Made by a program: the position numbers and the translations under genes. Shown in pieces: positions 12,378-24,790 of a stretch of 64,000 bases of DNA (its first letter is position 1; every line of letters starts with the position of its first letter). The stretch lies in NCBI GenBank assembly GCA_002007465.1, contig LNAC01000032.1, positions 5,724,453 to 5,788,452 of the forward strand, in the 5' to 3' direction. The notes under the pieces are model-generated. The model was not told where the DNA came from. It saw only the letters and a program-made list of their open reading frames with translations, and did no database searches. The stretch is from Ailurus styani. Its lineage: Eukaryota; Chordata; Mammalia; Carnivora; Ailuridae.

Positions 12378-13590
12378 AGAAACAATGTATTAACAACAAA
12401 ATTAAAAAAGTAATTGGCACAATTTAAGGTAAGTTATCTTGTATAGGCACAGATCTTCCACCAGGATGATATGATCTGTAAACTCTATGCCTTGGTATTT
12501 ATATTTAGTATTCCCACTTATTCTTATTCAAGAGTGACTTCTGTAAATTCATGATCTGGAGTAATGTAATTATTATTCTAATTCACCAGAGGTTTTAGGT
12601 GAAGAATTAATGAAGTAACAAATGCAAACTGTTAGTGCAAATCTCAAGGAATCCTGATAACATCTGTCTAAAATGTGGGAATACAATTTCATGAAGTAAA
12701 TGATCATAGGCTAAAACGAAGCAACTGGTCTCAAGAAATGCTAGTGAAAAAAAGGACAAAAAGATTTATGACGTTCACAGGGATGTTTAAACTGATTGAC
12801 AGAGGTCTTGTGTATTTTTCTCCTTTGCATGGGACATGCTACAACAAAGAATATCTTTTCCAGGAAAATAACTCTTCCCAACCATGAGGAAAACCTTCCT
12901 TTAATTTCTAATATTATTACTAATTAGACATCAATAGATGAAGGTGAGGAAGCAGTCAACATGACAAAGAACAGAGGAGTGAGACAGATGGGGGAATGAA
13001 GAGGCAAATGGAAGCCGGACATAATGAGGAGGTTAGAAGAGGAGCAGTAATGTTGAGCATGTGGACACTGCATCTCTTCTCTCCATCCTCTCCTCCAGGT
13101 GTGAAGGATACAAAAACAAAATTTCTCAAAATACCAACCCACTTTTTAAAATGTTTAATTCCTTTATATTCCCATACCCATCTCTTCACTCAGTCCATCC
13201 TCCAAAGAGCACACACACACACCCATACACCCCACATTTCCATACACTGGACTAATCTAATCTAATATTTTCAACCAAATCCTATTGAAAATTTATAGCT
13301 AAAAATGGAAGTTTGCTGTCCTTAGTTTATTTCTTTTATTTGAGCAAGCTAATATGTTTTAGACATAAATAACTATATATATATTCATAGCTAAGTAAGT
13401 AATAATAATCGAAACATTAAATAAGTGAATGCATATATAACATAAAAATTATAATTATTTTTTTATTCCAAGTGGTTTAAAGATAAAAAATAGTAAAAAA
13501 TAAGTTTAAAATGTTAAGGATCAAGGATAGCATTTTTTGCCAGTGTACATCATATGTTTTCTCAGATTTTAACATTTCTTGGCCATGGAT

Positions 13591-13634
13591 GCTTTTTTTT
13601 TCTTTTTCTTTTTCTTTTCTTTTTCTTTTTTTTT
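13591..13634. repeat. T/C-rich low-complexity tract
   Basis: A run of TTTTTC-type units, almost pure pyrimidine on the plus strand. Read on the minus strand it makes a K/E/R-rich chance peptide. Confidence 0.9.
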
Positions 13635-13792
13635 GGCACATGCCAGGTTTACCCAGCAATTTGGCTTTTCTCTTCACTTCATGGTAGGAAACAAAAATTG
13701 TAGGATGTTCAAAGGTAAGTAGAGCAATTACTGTCCCTGAAATAATCAATGTTACAAATATACTGAACTCAAAGAATGACATATGATTTTAT

Positions 13793-13811
13793 ACATACAT
13801 ATATATGTATA

Positions 13812-13874
<63 letters not shown>
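13793..13874. repeat. compound (AT)n-(AC)n microsatellite
   Basis: AT-rich alternation leads into about 17 uninterrupted AT units and then about 12 AC units. Compound AT/AC repeats are commonly polymorphic and hard to assemble. The AT part can extrude as a hairpin. Confidence 0.96.
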
Positions 13875-13875
<1 letters not shown>

Positions 13876-14799
13876 TATCAGTTAGAAAATACTGAGATAG
13901 TTCTCTTTCTCCACCATCATAGTGTCTTCTCACAAGACTTTCAGGATCAAGCAATGCCTGGCCAAGAAACAAAAGCAGAAGCAACTCACTCCCCAGTGGA
14001 TTTGGTTGAAAACTGGTAATAAAATCAGGTACAACTCCAAGAGGAGGTGCTGGAGAAGAATGCAGCTGTGTCCCTAAGAGATCACACATGAGATGGCACA
14101 CATATTCATGCTGTATGAAGGTCACATGCTCCTATCTTATCATTCTATAAACATCACCATTACCTGAATGATAGATGTACTTTATTGGGAAATGATTGTT
14201 CTCTGTTACTACACTTCTGCACCAAATATGTGAGACCTTTTGTTTGGAAAAAAAAAGAAAAAGAAAAGAGAATACTGATATAAATCTCCTGTTATAAAAA
14301 AAATTAGGGAGATAAATTTGTAAGTTAGTTTTCCTGTCCTTTGTAACTCCAAAATAATAACATACCACTGGATGCACTTGTTTCCTTGGAGTTACTAAAG
14401 ATAGTTTTTCCCTGGGGAATTTATTTTGAAATCTTCCTAGTTCATAATTAACCCTTTAGTTGCATTTGCACAGAAAATAAAAATGTGTCATCCACTAGTT
14501 CAGTAGTGATGTGAAGAGCGTAATTAATTTAGAAAGTTCTTCCAGAGACTTTTTCTTCTTAGTTATAATTTCTATTTTCCCTCTCCCCGACAAATAATTT
14601 GGATTCATTTTCTGGCCCCACTCTGTAGATCGTGACAAGAGTTCAATAAAATTTGTAAATTTTAGGCAGAGTATCTGGAAGAAACAGGAAAAGTTTTCCC
14701 ATTTATGGTAAATGTTGTATCTTGTGAAATGGTCCTTATTTTTTAACACAGAAAAAGAAGGTGAAACAAAAGAACTTTGTACTAAATTCTTCTGTTCCT

Positions 14800-15270
14800 G
14801 AAAAACATTTAGTTCATTTACATTTAGTGTAATTACTGAGTGTTCTTATATTTACTCAACACAATTGACATAGTTATTTTTTTCCTTTGCCTTTCTCTTG
14901 ATTAGTCAGATATATTTTTTTCCATTTCCCACAATTAACTTGATAGTTTTATATCCTCTTCTTTTAGTGGTCATGCCAGAAATTATAATACACATTTCTG
15001 AGTTCTTATAGTTTAATACAAGTTTTTTTATCACATCTAGATATTGCTAAAACTTTACAATACTTTAGTTTCATTTATACTCCTCTCACCTATTTGCATT
15101 ATTTTATCTTGCATTTTAATTCTTCATATAATTACAGTTCTACAAGATAGTCATTATTCATTTATATTACCTACATATATACAATTTCCATTGTTTTTCA
15201 TTGCCATTCTAATTTCTATGATTCTATTTAAGATTATTTTTCTTCTGACTGAAGAAATATTTTTCAGTAT
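14800..15270 (-). mobile_element. probable L1 5'-region fragment, minus strand
   Basis: 'CATTTACATTTAGTGTAATTACTGAG' at about 14816-14841 and the following pyrimidine-rich text resemble the antisense of an L1 5' region. A similar phrase occurs in the L1 at about 36.44-36.47 kb. Divergence is high and edges are uncertain. Confidence 0.5.
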
Positions 15271-15274
15271 GTAA

Positions 15275-16745
15275 ATAATATTTATTGAGATGTAATTTAC
15301 TACATTAAAATACATAGGTCTTATGTACACATCAATGAGTTTATTTAATTTGTTTAACCTTTATCTTTGAAGTAATTATAAATCCCCTGGTATTTGCACA
15401 GATAATGCAGAAATTTCTGTGTACTCTTTGAAAGTTTCCGCAAAGGTTACAATCCATACAACTATAGTACAATATCAGTATTAAGAAATTGACATTGGTA
15501 TAAAATATGTGTATAGTTCTATATCCTTTATCATAAGTACAAATTTGTGTAACCAGCACCACAGTCAAGATACAGAACTATCCCATCACCACAGAGATCT
15601 CTTTATAGTGACATTCACTTCTCTCCCTAACCTCTGACAACAACTAATCTGTTCTCTATTGCTATAATTTTGTCATTTTGAGAATATCACATAATAGAAT
15701 TATTATAAGACTTCTGATATTGACGTTTATCCCTCAGAATAATGTAGTTGAGATGTCTTCAAGTTATTGTATGTATCAACAGTTTACTCCTTTTTTTTGC
15801 CAAATAATATTTCAAATTATGGATTTATCACAGTTTTTTTTAACCATTTCTTTATTATAGGAGATCTTAGTTGTTTCTATGTTTGATAATAACAGATAGT
15901 ACTGCCATAAACAATTATGCACACATTTTTTGGCATAGACATAGCTTTTGTATCTCTAGGATAACTGTGATTGCTGGGTTCCATAAAAAGTGTTGTTTAG
16001 TTCTTCAAGAAAGTGCCAAAACTATTTTCCAGAGTGTTTCCACAATATTGCTTTCTCACCAGCAAAATGTGAAAGATCCAGTTTCTCCATAACCTTTATC
16101 TTTTGATATTTTTAAATTTTTAAAAATTTTTAAAAGATTTTATTTATTTATTTATTTGAGAGAGAGAGAGAGAGTGAAAACATGATCGGGGATGGGTGGC
16201 AGAGGGAGAGGGAGAAGCAGACTCCTTGATGANACTTAATCCCAGGACTCTGGGATCATGACCTGAGCCCAAGGCAGAAGCTTAACCTACTGAACCACCC
16301 AGGCATCCTAGCATATGATACTTTAATGGGAAAAATATTTTTAGTTGTTTAAATAGGTACATAGTGATACCTTATCATGGTCTTAATTTTCATTTTCCAG
16401 TGGTTTGTGATGATAAACATATTTTTATGTATTTGTTGGCCATCTATGGCTCTTTGGTAAATATATGTTCATGTTTTTGTCTGTTTTCAAATTGGAATTT
16501 TTCTTAATACTGGGTTTTGGGAATTCCTTATCATCTAGACATGAGTCTTTTCATAGATATGTTGTTTGCAAATATTTCTCACAGTATGTAGGTGGTCTTT
16601 TAATCCTCTTTATAAGATTTTCCACAGAGAAAAAGGCTTTATTTTGACACAGTCCAATTTTTCCATTTTTCCCTTTACTGGATTGTGTTTTGGTGCCATG
16701 TCTAAAATATTTTCACCAAATAACCACCACTATAATAAGCAGCAA
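15275..16745 (-). mobile_element. old L1 3' half (ORF2 end and 3'UTR), minus strand
   Basis: The plus strand shows the antisense of the L1M-type ORF2 C-terminal region and 3'UTR in order: 'AATTTTGTCATTTTGAGAATAT', 'GATTGCTGGGTTCC', 'GTGCCAAAACTATTTTCCAGAGTG', 'CAGTTTCTCCATAACC' and 'TTTGCAAATATTTCTC'. It is interrupted by a SINE at 16130-16308. Numerous stops and indels leave no function. Confidence 0.82.
16130..16308 (-). mobile_element. CAN-SINE inserted in L1, minus strand
   Basis: A minus-strand SINE with an (AAAT)n complement at the left and head at the right (TGCCTGGGTGGTTCAG when read on minus). It splits the surrounding L1. It contains the only ambiguous base I noticed, an N at 16233. 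The duplication is not convincing because both flanks are T/A-rich. Confidence 0.88.
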
Positions 16746-16829
16746 ATCCCACTTCTGAAGTTATACATTATATAATATACATTATATTATTTGAAATTTC
16801 CAAATGTCAATAAAAATTTTGAGATATGC

Positions 16830-18475
16830 AAAGAAAGAAGAAAGTATGGACCCATATACAAGGGGAGGAAATCAACAAATAAAAACTCTTCCTAAGTAAG
16901 CTCAGATGACCCAGAAAGCTAAGGCAATATTCAAGAAGAACATAAAGTCAAAAGACTTATAGTGACACATATCATATCTTACAAAAGATCCTAGAATAAT
17001 TGATATCAGCATGGAATTGTGCAAAGATAGGAAGTCACAAAATGAAATACAATAACTTAGAAATGGACCCACAGATAATCACTCCTTGACATATAACGGA
17101 CACCACTGAGGCTGAGTAAGGAAGGGAGGATTTTTCTAAGTGGTGCTGGGTAAATTAAATATTTGTAAGGGAATAAATGAAACGACACTATGTAAATATA
17201 CAATATAAATTTGGGGATGGATCATAAACCTAAAAATGAAAACTAAGCAATCAAACTTCAAGAGGTCTTTAGGACAGGTAAAGATCACTTAAACCAAAAA
17301 GGAAAGATTGATATTAAAAAATTTCTGTTTATCAAGAGACACCATTAAGAAAGTGAAAGCATCACACAGACTGGTAGAGATATCTGATATCCTTATGTAT
17401 TCAATAAATGGCTCATTGTATTATATTTAAAACACTCTAACAACAAAAAATTCAGATAACACCATTAAAAGATTAGCAAGAACAAACAAATACTTCACAC
17501 ACAAAAAAGGAAACACAGAAGTGGTCAGTTGACATATGTAAAATTGCTTGACATCTTTATCAGCAGATAATTGCAAATTTAATTTGCAGACCAAAGGGGT
17601 TAAAATGAAAAAAAAAATGACAATACTAAGTTTCGACAAGTATATAAAGCAATTGCAACTATAGTGTATTGCTAATCTGAGGATAAATTTATTCAATAAC
17701 TTAGAAAAATGTTTTGGCATTTCCTAATGAAAGTAAATTTGCAGGTGCCTGGATGTCTCATTCAGTTAGGCAGCTTCCTTCAGCTTCCTTCAGCTCAGGT
17801 CATGATCCCAGGGTCCTGGGATCCAGTGCCACATCAGGCTTCCTGCTCAGTGGGGAGCCTGCTTCTCCCTCTCCCCTCGCTCCTCCACCCTCCCTATGCT
17901 CTCTCTATCAAATAAAAAAATAAAATCTTTTTAAAAAAAGTAAACATGAATATACCTTATGACTTAGCTGTTTCACTCTTGAGTATATAATACCACAGAA
18001 TGAGTTCTTATAATCACAAAGGACACATTCAGATAAAATCATAGTATCTTTACTCATAATAACCCACAACTTGAGAGAACAAAATGTAAGAATGTATAAA
18101 TATATTATGATTCATTTATACAGTGAGCATCAGAAAGCATGGAACACATAGTACTGAAATGTGTAAGAGTGTGATAATCTTACAGACATAATGATAAGTG
18201 AATTAAGCCAGAAACAAAAGATTGTATACAGTATAATTTTCTTCATAAAAAAAGCAAAATTAATCTATGGTCATAGAGGTCAGAATAATGGTTAACATTA
18301 GGGGGTTACTGACAGACAGGGAAACATAGAAGATTCTTGGAAATATTTTGGTTTGGGTTATAGTTATATAGGTGTACACCTATGTAAAAATATAATTGAT
18401 CTGTGAAATATAGATTTATTCAACTTACTGTATGTATTTTAGCTTAATAAAAATAAACATTTAAAAATATTTTTT
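16830..18475 (+). mobile_element. old L1 3' half, plus strand
   Basis: Sense L1M-type ORF2 end and 3'UTR: 'GGACCCACAGATAATCA', 'AAGGAAAGATTGATA', 'AGCAAGAACAAACAAATACTTCACA', 'CTTGAGTATATAATACC', 'AATTAAGCCAGAAACAAAAGA' and an A-rich end with AATAAA near 18448. It is split by a SINE at 17744-17936. Its 5' end faces the minus-strand L1 at 15275-16745. Confidence 0.8.
17744..17936 (+). mobile_element. CAN-SINE with internal duplication, plus strand
   Basis: A plus-strand SINE between imperfect duplications AAAGTAAATTTGCA (17730-17743) and AAAGTAAACATGAA (17937-17950). Within the tRNA-like part a 10-base unit (CAGCTTCCTT) is tandemly repeated, an unusual feature not seen in the other copies. 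Confidence 0.88.
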
Positions 18476-18796
18476 AAAATACAGAGCAGAAAGGATTTGC
18501 TAATAAATTGAATTGTGGATTCTGAGAAATAAAGCAAAGATTATTTCATAGTTTTTTCTGAATAACTGGAAAAATGAAATCACCATTTATTGAGATGGAA
18601 AATATAGGAGGAGGAACAGGTTGAAATTGGGAAGAGAGATTTAATCATGTCTGGAAATTCCTATTGCACACTTAGACACAGACAAGTTAGTGGCTAAGAT
18701 ATATAAGTTTGGGGTTTGTCAAGAAGTCCAGACTTAAGATAAAATTTTGGGGGACATCACTGCAGTAGAGTTCTCCAGAGAATCAGAACCAACAAA

Positions 18797-18798
<2 letters not shown>

Positions 18799-18838
<40 letters not shown>
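18799..18838. repeat. (GT)n microsatellite
   Basis: About 20 uninterrupted GT units inside the older interspersed repeat, next to a SINE insertion. Confidence 0.97.
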
Positions 18839-18841
<3 letters not shown>

Positions 18842-18859
18842 ACCTATATATGTTTTTCT

Positions 18860-19045
18860 TTCTTTTCTTTTTTTTTTTTTGACAGAGAAAGAGAGATCAC
18901 AATTAGGCACTGATGCAAGTAGAGAGAAAGGAGGAAGCAGGCTCCCCACTAAGCAGGGAGCCCGATGTGGACCTCGATCCCAGGACCCTGAAATCATGAC
19001 CTGAGCTGAAGGCAGAGGCTTTAACCCACTGAGCTACCCAAGCAC
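18860..19045 (-). mobile_element. CAN-SINE, minus strand
   Basis: A minus-strand SINE with 'GGGTTAAAGCC' complement (AGGCTTTAACCCACTGAG). It is flanked by CCTATATATGTTTTTCT (18843-18859) and CCTATATACGTTTTTCT (19046-19062), a 17-base duplication with one mismatch. It inserted into the older repeat just after its GT tract. Confidence 0.95.
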
Positions 19046-19830
19046 CCTATATACGTTTTTCTGTGTGTGTATATATAGAGAGAGATTTATCCTAAAGAAT
19101 TGACTTACATGATTATGGAGGCTGAGAAGTCCCAAGATCTGAAGTTAGCAAGCTGGAGACCCAGGGAATTGAATACCTAGCTCCCAGCCCAAGTCCAAGG
19201 CCCGAGAACCAGGAGAGCCAATGATGTAATTTCCAGTCTGAAAGCAGATTTGAGGCAAAGGAAGAACCAATGTTTTAATCCAAGTCCAAAGGCCAGAAAG
19301 GACCAGGATTTCAGCTCAAATAGTTATGCAGGAGGCCTAACTAACCCTCTTACCCAGCCTATGGTTCTATTCAGGAAGGTCTTCAACTGACTAGGTGAGG
19401 GCTACACACATTAGGGAAGTCAATATGCTTTACTCAGTCTATGGATCCAAATGTTAATTTGAACCAAAAATGCTTTCACAGATGCACCCAGAATGTTCAA
19501 CCAAATATCTGGGCTCTTTGTGGCTCAGTCAAGTTGATACACGAAATTAACTGTCATAATTTAAAGCCGTATTAGATGAAGTTTCCAAAGAAGTGATGTA
19601 AGAATTAAATTCTGGGAAATTTAATGTTTGAAGGCTCTAAAGATTAGTGAAATCCAACTAAAGAAGGTTAGAATGTGTCTAGTAAAGCAGGGGGAATCCA
19701 AGAGACCATGGTATCCAAAGGCCAACTGAAGTGTTTCACAAAGTCGAGATTTAGGAGCTATGTCAAAAATAGTGAAATATAATGAGGGCAGAAACTTAAT
19801 CACTCAGGACACTGAGATTTGATTCAATAG

Positions 19831-20811
19831 AGGACTGAAGTTCTTCTACTTCTGACCTTAATAGACTAAAATGGGAGAACCTAACAAGACTCAACCTCTC
19901 CACGATAAACAACTAAAAAACCTGGATAAAATGTATTAAACAATCGTTTTCAAACCTTTAGCAACAGGTGTCACAGGGAGCAATGAGATTCAGGAAGGTA
20001 GGTGCAGTAGGAACTATGGAGCAAATACCAGAGAAAAAGGTACTGCACAGAGAAAGATCAAAAAGTCTATGTAGGATTGAATCTGTTGCTAAATATGAGG
20101 CCATACGTAAGTAGTAGTAGGGAAGAATTACCAGAGAGCTGGAACCTGACCATTTACTGAGATTACGCAAAGTTTGTTATTTCTAAGTCACAACCAGCCA
20201 GAATAAAGTTCTCATTGAACACCTAGAGCATTCAGTATGACCTCGGATATGTATGTCCTTAGCAGGACAACTAGTCACTGCTATGAATATGTGCTAACAA
20301 AATTACATACAAACCTTGAAAGGACAAGTTAATTTTCAAGTTACCTAGTTGCTTTCCAGAATCTAAATAAATGGAGATACACGACGTTCATATATTTGAG
20401 GACTCAATATTGTTATCTTTGAGGAAGCCATAAGTTTCCTAGTATATTAATTCAACAGTCTATTTGGCCTCCATTATTATTGAAGCAGGTCATGGGTCTG
20501 GGAGTACTGGGAGGAATCAGTTGGGAATTCTACAATTCATTGAAATATATACTATAGGGAAAGACATTAAGAATGATTGGCCCCTGGGCAGATAGGGACA
20601 CAAGTCTAAGAGCTTTATTCTTGTTTGTGGCTGGCCTGGGGATGACAAATAAAGCACTGGAGCTATAACAAACTGATATCCTAAGACCCTTTTTTGGGGG
20701 AGTGTGAGCTATGTATAGCTCTCTTCAGTCTATCATATGGTTATGTATCAGAATTCAATCAGAAAACCAACCCATTATAAGTTTTATAAGAATAAAGGGT
20801 CTAGAATAAGA
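19831..20811. other. unique DNA, nothing recognised
   Basis: No gene or repeat recognised. The longest open frames are about 70 codons and carry no known motif. Confidence 0.45.
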
Positions 20812-20823
20812 ATATGAATTCAC

Positions 20824-21023
20824 GGAGCACCTGGGTAGCTCAGTCATTAAGCATCTGCCTTCGGCTCAGGTCATGATCCCAGGGTCCTGGGATCGAGCCC
20901 TGCATCGGGCTCCCTGCTCAGCGGGAAGCTGCTTCTCCCTCTCCAACTCCCCTTGCTTGTGTTCCCTCTCTCACTGTGTCTCTCTCTGTCAAATGAATGA
21001 ATAAAAAATCTTTTAAAAAAAGT
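20824..21023 (+). mobile_element. CAN-SINE, general caniform subtype, plus strand
   Basis: The body reads 'TCATTAAGCATCTGCCTTCGGCTCAGG' and 'CTTGTGTTCCCTCTCTCACTGTGTC', a subtype I associate with bears, seals and other caniforms rather than the mustelid 'GGGTTAAAGCC' form. The perfect 12-base duplication ATATGAATTCAC occurs at 20812-20823 and 21024-21035. Confidence 0.95.
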
Positions 21024-21035
21024 ATATGAATTCAC

Positions 21036-21790
21036 ATGAATGTGAGAGAAATGGGGGGAATAAAGTTCTGGAAGGGAAGTTTGTGTATTGGAAATATAGT
21101 CACCAATCACATCAATTTAGTGTGGGTGAAAAGGGCAGAGGTTTGGTTACTGGGCATGAAGTGGGAGTCTTTAGTGTGAGGTTACAGACAGATCTATGGA
21201 CACTACTACTTGCATGGAAACTGTTGCCTCTGAGGAGCTTGGTGACAGTGCCCTGGAGTAAGCATGGATAGTGGGCTTAGGGCACTATTGGTTGTGGAGA
21301 CTGCCAACCTGGAAGATAAAACTGGATGATGAGGAGGAAGACAGAAGAAAACAGGGAGATAAAGAAAATGAGGTCCCGCTGGACACACCTGGGCCTTTTG
21401 GTCATGTCTGCGACTACTCAAATGTCTGACAGTAATAGCTTCTGCCCCCCTTCCACCTTCCACATGTCATGGAGCTGCTCTCTTGGCCAACTCTAACCTA
21501 AATCTATAGCACTCAACTTTAGAGAGGGGCAGTGGCACCAAACTGACAACATTATTCAGCACAAATGGCCAGACCTTTTCAGTGGTATGGAAATCTTTGA
21601 CAGAATATTTGACAAGAGGCGGAACCATGATGCTGAGTGTATATGGAAATAACATGAAATAAAACTGGGGAAGGGTGCTGTCTATGTAGAAATTTTATGT
21701 TACTTATGTAAGACCTCTGACAATGGACATGTGAATTGGGCTTCTGTCTGTTTTGAAAGACTGACAAAACAATAGAATAAAAAGGCAAGG
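21036..21790. other. unique DNA, nothing recognised
   Basis: Slightly more GC-rich than its surroundings. Overlapping short open frames on both strands (60-85 codons) have no recognisable domain or splice structure. Confidence 0.4.
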
Positions 21791-21794
21791 TGAT

Positions 21795-22010
21795 AATGAT
21801 CAGGTCATTTATTATGCTTATTACATACCAGGCATTTTAAACATATTATGTATGTTGATTTGCTTAAGTCTAACAACAAACTGTAGAGTATTATTATTCC
21901 TGTTACAGCCAGGGACATGGAGACATTAAGTAACTTGTTGAAAGTCACATAGTAAATGGCTAAACCAGGATTTGAATCCAGGGAGCAGTGTCAGGACTTA
22001 TGTGTTAACA
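21795..22010 (-). repeat. MIR, minus strand
   Basis: The antisense MIR order is clear: 'ACATACCAGGCATTTTAAAC', 'TGTAGAGTATTATTATTCCTGTTACAG', 'GGGACATGGAGACATTAAGTAACTTGTTGAAAGTCACATAGTAAATGG' and 'GGATTTGAATCCAGGGAG'. Confidence 0.88.
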
Positions 22011-22239
22011 ATGATGATAATCTGGCTGATGGAAAAAGACAAAGGATATTGCAAAATGAGAAACCGTATGTGGTATCAGCTTAGATGAAAGCAGGTGTAT
22101 CAGCCAGCAGGATAATAAGTGGACTGGTTTTACTTCATATTGAAAAATTCATGGACAACTTAAAGATAAATAGAGAATTTCTATAAAATTTGGAAAAGGG
22201 GTTAAAATAGGCAGATTTCTAAGCTTAAAATGTGTTTCT

Positions 22240-22413
22240 TGGGGCCTGTAGATGGCTCAATCAGTTGAGTCTGGCTTTCGATTTCAGTTCAGGTCATGAT
22301 CTCAGGGTTGTGAGATCAAGTCCCATGTCAGGCTCTGCACTCAGGGCAGAGTCTGCTTGTCCCTCTCCCTCTGCTCCTCTCCTCCTCTAAAATAAATGAA
22401 TAAAATCTTTTTA
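22240..22413 (+). mobile_element. CAN-SINE, older class, plus strand
   Basis: A SINE of the 'CAGTTGAGTCTGGCTTTCGATTTCAGTTCAGG' type with a diverged head. The 13-base duplication AAAATGTGTTTCT at 22227-22239 and 22414-22426 is perfect although the body is diverged. Confidence 0.93.
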
Positions 22414-22426
22414 AAAATGTGTTTCT

Positions 22427-24776
22427 CATGTTGAAATTATAGGAATTAATTGTGATGCAAAGAAATAGAGAAACTTAGAAAATATCATTAGGGTCCAAGT
22501 TCATGTAAAATTCAGCAGAAAGAACATTAAGATGTATTGTTTAGGAAGAAGTAATGATATGTGATTATCTATTAAAGACCTAAGACTTTTCATATCTTTA
22601 AACCTTTGAAAGTGTATATGCATTCTAATCCTATTAACTAGAACCCATCTCCATGAGCCCCTTCATGAAGTCCTTTCTCCATTCAGTAAATTCAGGCATC
22701 CTTTCCTTTGGTTTTTCACATAAAGTACTTTGTTCACACTTCTAACTTAGTGGGTAGCGTTATATTGACATTATCTGTAAATGTGTGCAATGGATTCTGT
22801 AGTGCACTGTTTGAGTATCCCTCCAGGACTGAGACATTTATTCTTCTAGCTGGGGGAAGGTTTATATATTGACAGTTTACAACTCTGTCCTTCTCCAAGA
22901 AATGCTCTCAGTTGAATGAAACTCTCTCACCCTCTTCCCCAAGGAATCTCACATTTAACAACTATTTGATGCAAAAGTACAAAGGCCTGGCCCATTTGCT
23001 CCAATTGGGAATAATCCTGAAGGGGCATCGAGGCTTCAGGACACCCTGGGGACTGACTGAGTTTGCTGTTGCAACTGCACCATAATTTGAGTTCACCTTC
23101 TGCCCAGTGCTGACTCCTAATTGTTGCAACCAGAGGACTCTAATAAATCTGATGCATACAAAACTCTAGTTTCCTGAAGAAACGAACTTAATAATGTGTC
23201 TGTCTGCACCATTAAAATCTATTTTTTAGAAAGAAAAGATAATTTTCTTTTTTCTATGGAATAACTCATATGCAGCTAACATTTTGGTTTCTTGCTATGG
23301 ATTAGACACTATGATCTCTTATTCTTATTAAAATTCTTGAGATAGGTAGCACCATATTAAAGTGATGCTAGGACCCACTGATTATAAGATGCTTCATCAA
23401 TTTGTAACAGTTATTAAGGATGAAACATGATTATGTAACAGATCAGAGCATACAATATCTCTGTAAGTTACATAAAAATATGCACTTTTATTTTTCAATT
23501 TTGATTTCTTAAATTTGAATCCTTCTTTACCATCAGTTTAAAAAATCTTATGAATGTGTTCCATACTTAGGAATCATCAGTGATACACTGATTTTCATAA
23601 TTCAGTCATATGATTTTGACAGATTTACCACCTCTCAGATTAACACCAAATTTATAAACATATTTAAAATGCAGGGAGTTTTATTGCATTTCTTTTTACG
23701 TAGTAAGACTCATACAGTTGGTTCTTAATAGAAATTGTGCTTTCCTGAAATTTAACACTGCATTGGGAAAGTCAGATTACTTATATTGGATCAATGAATG
23801 AAAGAGAGAATGACTGAATCAATTAATACGAAACTAAGGGATTCCAGACAAAATGCCTTGCAAACATATTTTAGACCAAGGCACGTGATGCTTAAATTCA
23901 AATCCCTATAATGTTGATGGAAAATAAAGTCATGGATTGCTAGAAAATTGACACTATTCTGGTGATACAAAGAAGAAAACAAAGGGTGATAAGTTAAATG
24001 TAGTTTTTGAAACATTGAGGAAAATAGCCTAAATCAAGAATAACTTGGTAGACTAGAATTGTGTGGACTAAGGAATATTGAGATCTACTCTCAAGTCTAT
24101 GTATGTTAAATTCAAAACTCTAAAAATTAGCATATTCACGTGGAAATTTTATAGGTCAGGGAACTTCTATAAGTATATTTTTAAAATGCTTTGGTCATAC
24201 CTGAAAGAAAAAACAAACAATCATCAGAGACTCCTATAGCTTCACCTCTGGGGATTAAACAGTTAGCTATTCCAGCAAGAAATCCATGGACAAGGGTCCT
24301 TAGGCAATGACTTGTTTCAAACTGTGACAGATTATATTGCTGACATTAATCAGGCATGGGTATCATGATGCCTTGCACAACTGCTTAAGGCCATGAAGCT
24401 TTATTTAGAAAATATAAATGTACGTTTAGTTGGTATATTTATTTTTTACTTATTTGAAATACTTAACACTAAAGGGACATAGTCTCCTAGTGGAACCATT
24501 TTCCTATTTTAACATTAATTTTAGTTATGATCTTTTCAGAAGATGATTTTATGATTCCTGAGACTTCAGTGAAAATAGCCTTGTAATCTCATCCAACCCT
24601 ATTCATAAATTTTGGATTCAAAATCAATCTAGACATCTCCTATGTAAGAGTACTTGATAATATTTATCAGGAATCTTTACATGGTCAGAAATATTGCATA
24701 AGAACCATGTGTGTCCTTGGTATGAGAAATTATGTTGTGAAAAAAGAATTATCTAGAGATTATTATTTACCGTTAT
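22427..24776. other. unique DNA with a possible LTR remnant
   Basis: Mostly featureless. At about 22890-23175 'GGCCTGGCCCATTTGCTCCAATTGGGAATAATCC' leads to 'CTAATAAATCTGATGC' (AATAAA at 23142-23147), a layout that could be an old LTR, but family and ends are unclear. Confidence 0.3.
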
Positions 24777-24790
24777 TCACATATTTAATT

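Larger units (their letters stand above)
12393..14800. other. unique DNA with low-complexity tracts
   Basis: No gene recognised. Open frames near 13.0-13.3 and 13.5-14.1 kb read through low-complexity or microsatellite tracts and carry no known domain. Confidence 0.4.
18765..19553 (+). repeat. old interspersed repeat of unnamed family, nested
   Basis: It begins 'AGTAGAGTTCTCCAGAGAATCAGAACC', passes through (GT)n, 'ATTATGGAGGCTGAGAAGTC', 'AAGCTGGAGACCCAGGGAA' and 'AAGGTCTTCAACTGACTAGGTGAGG', and ends 'CAAGTTGATACACGAAATTAACTGTCAT'. This order is a common old mammalian repeat, but I cannot give its class reliably. It carries a microsatellite and a SINE. Confidence 0.65.
18590..19830 (+). repeat. 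unclassified ancient repeat, split by a later insert
   Basis: Sequence before 18768 ('CTAAGATATATAAGTTTGGGG ... AAAATTTTGGGGGACATCA') and after 19555 ('TTTAAAGCCGTATTAGATGA ... TAGTAAAGCAGG ... AAGTCGAGATTTAGG') follows a purine-rich ancient mammalian repeat whose pattern I recognise but whose family name I cannot recall with confidence. Similar segments lie near 49.3-49.6, 53.4-54.1 and 60.8-62.3 kb. Confidence 0.45.

Noticed and set aside
13769..14125. 118-codon minus-strand frame with a C-V and I-Y repeat tract
   Set aside because: The regular tract is simply the (AT)n-(AC)n microsatellite in translation.
15275..18475. L1 twin-priming inversion
   Set aside because: The two halves cover overlapping parts of L1, whereas twin priming gives adjacent, largely non-overlapping parts.
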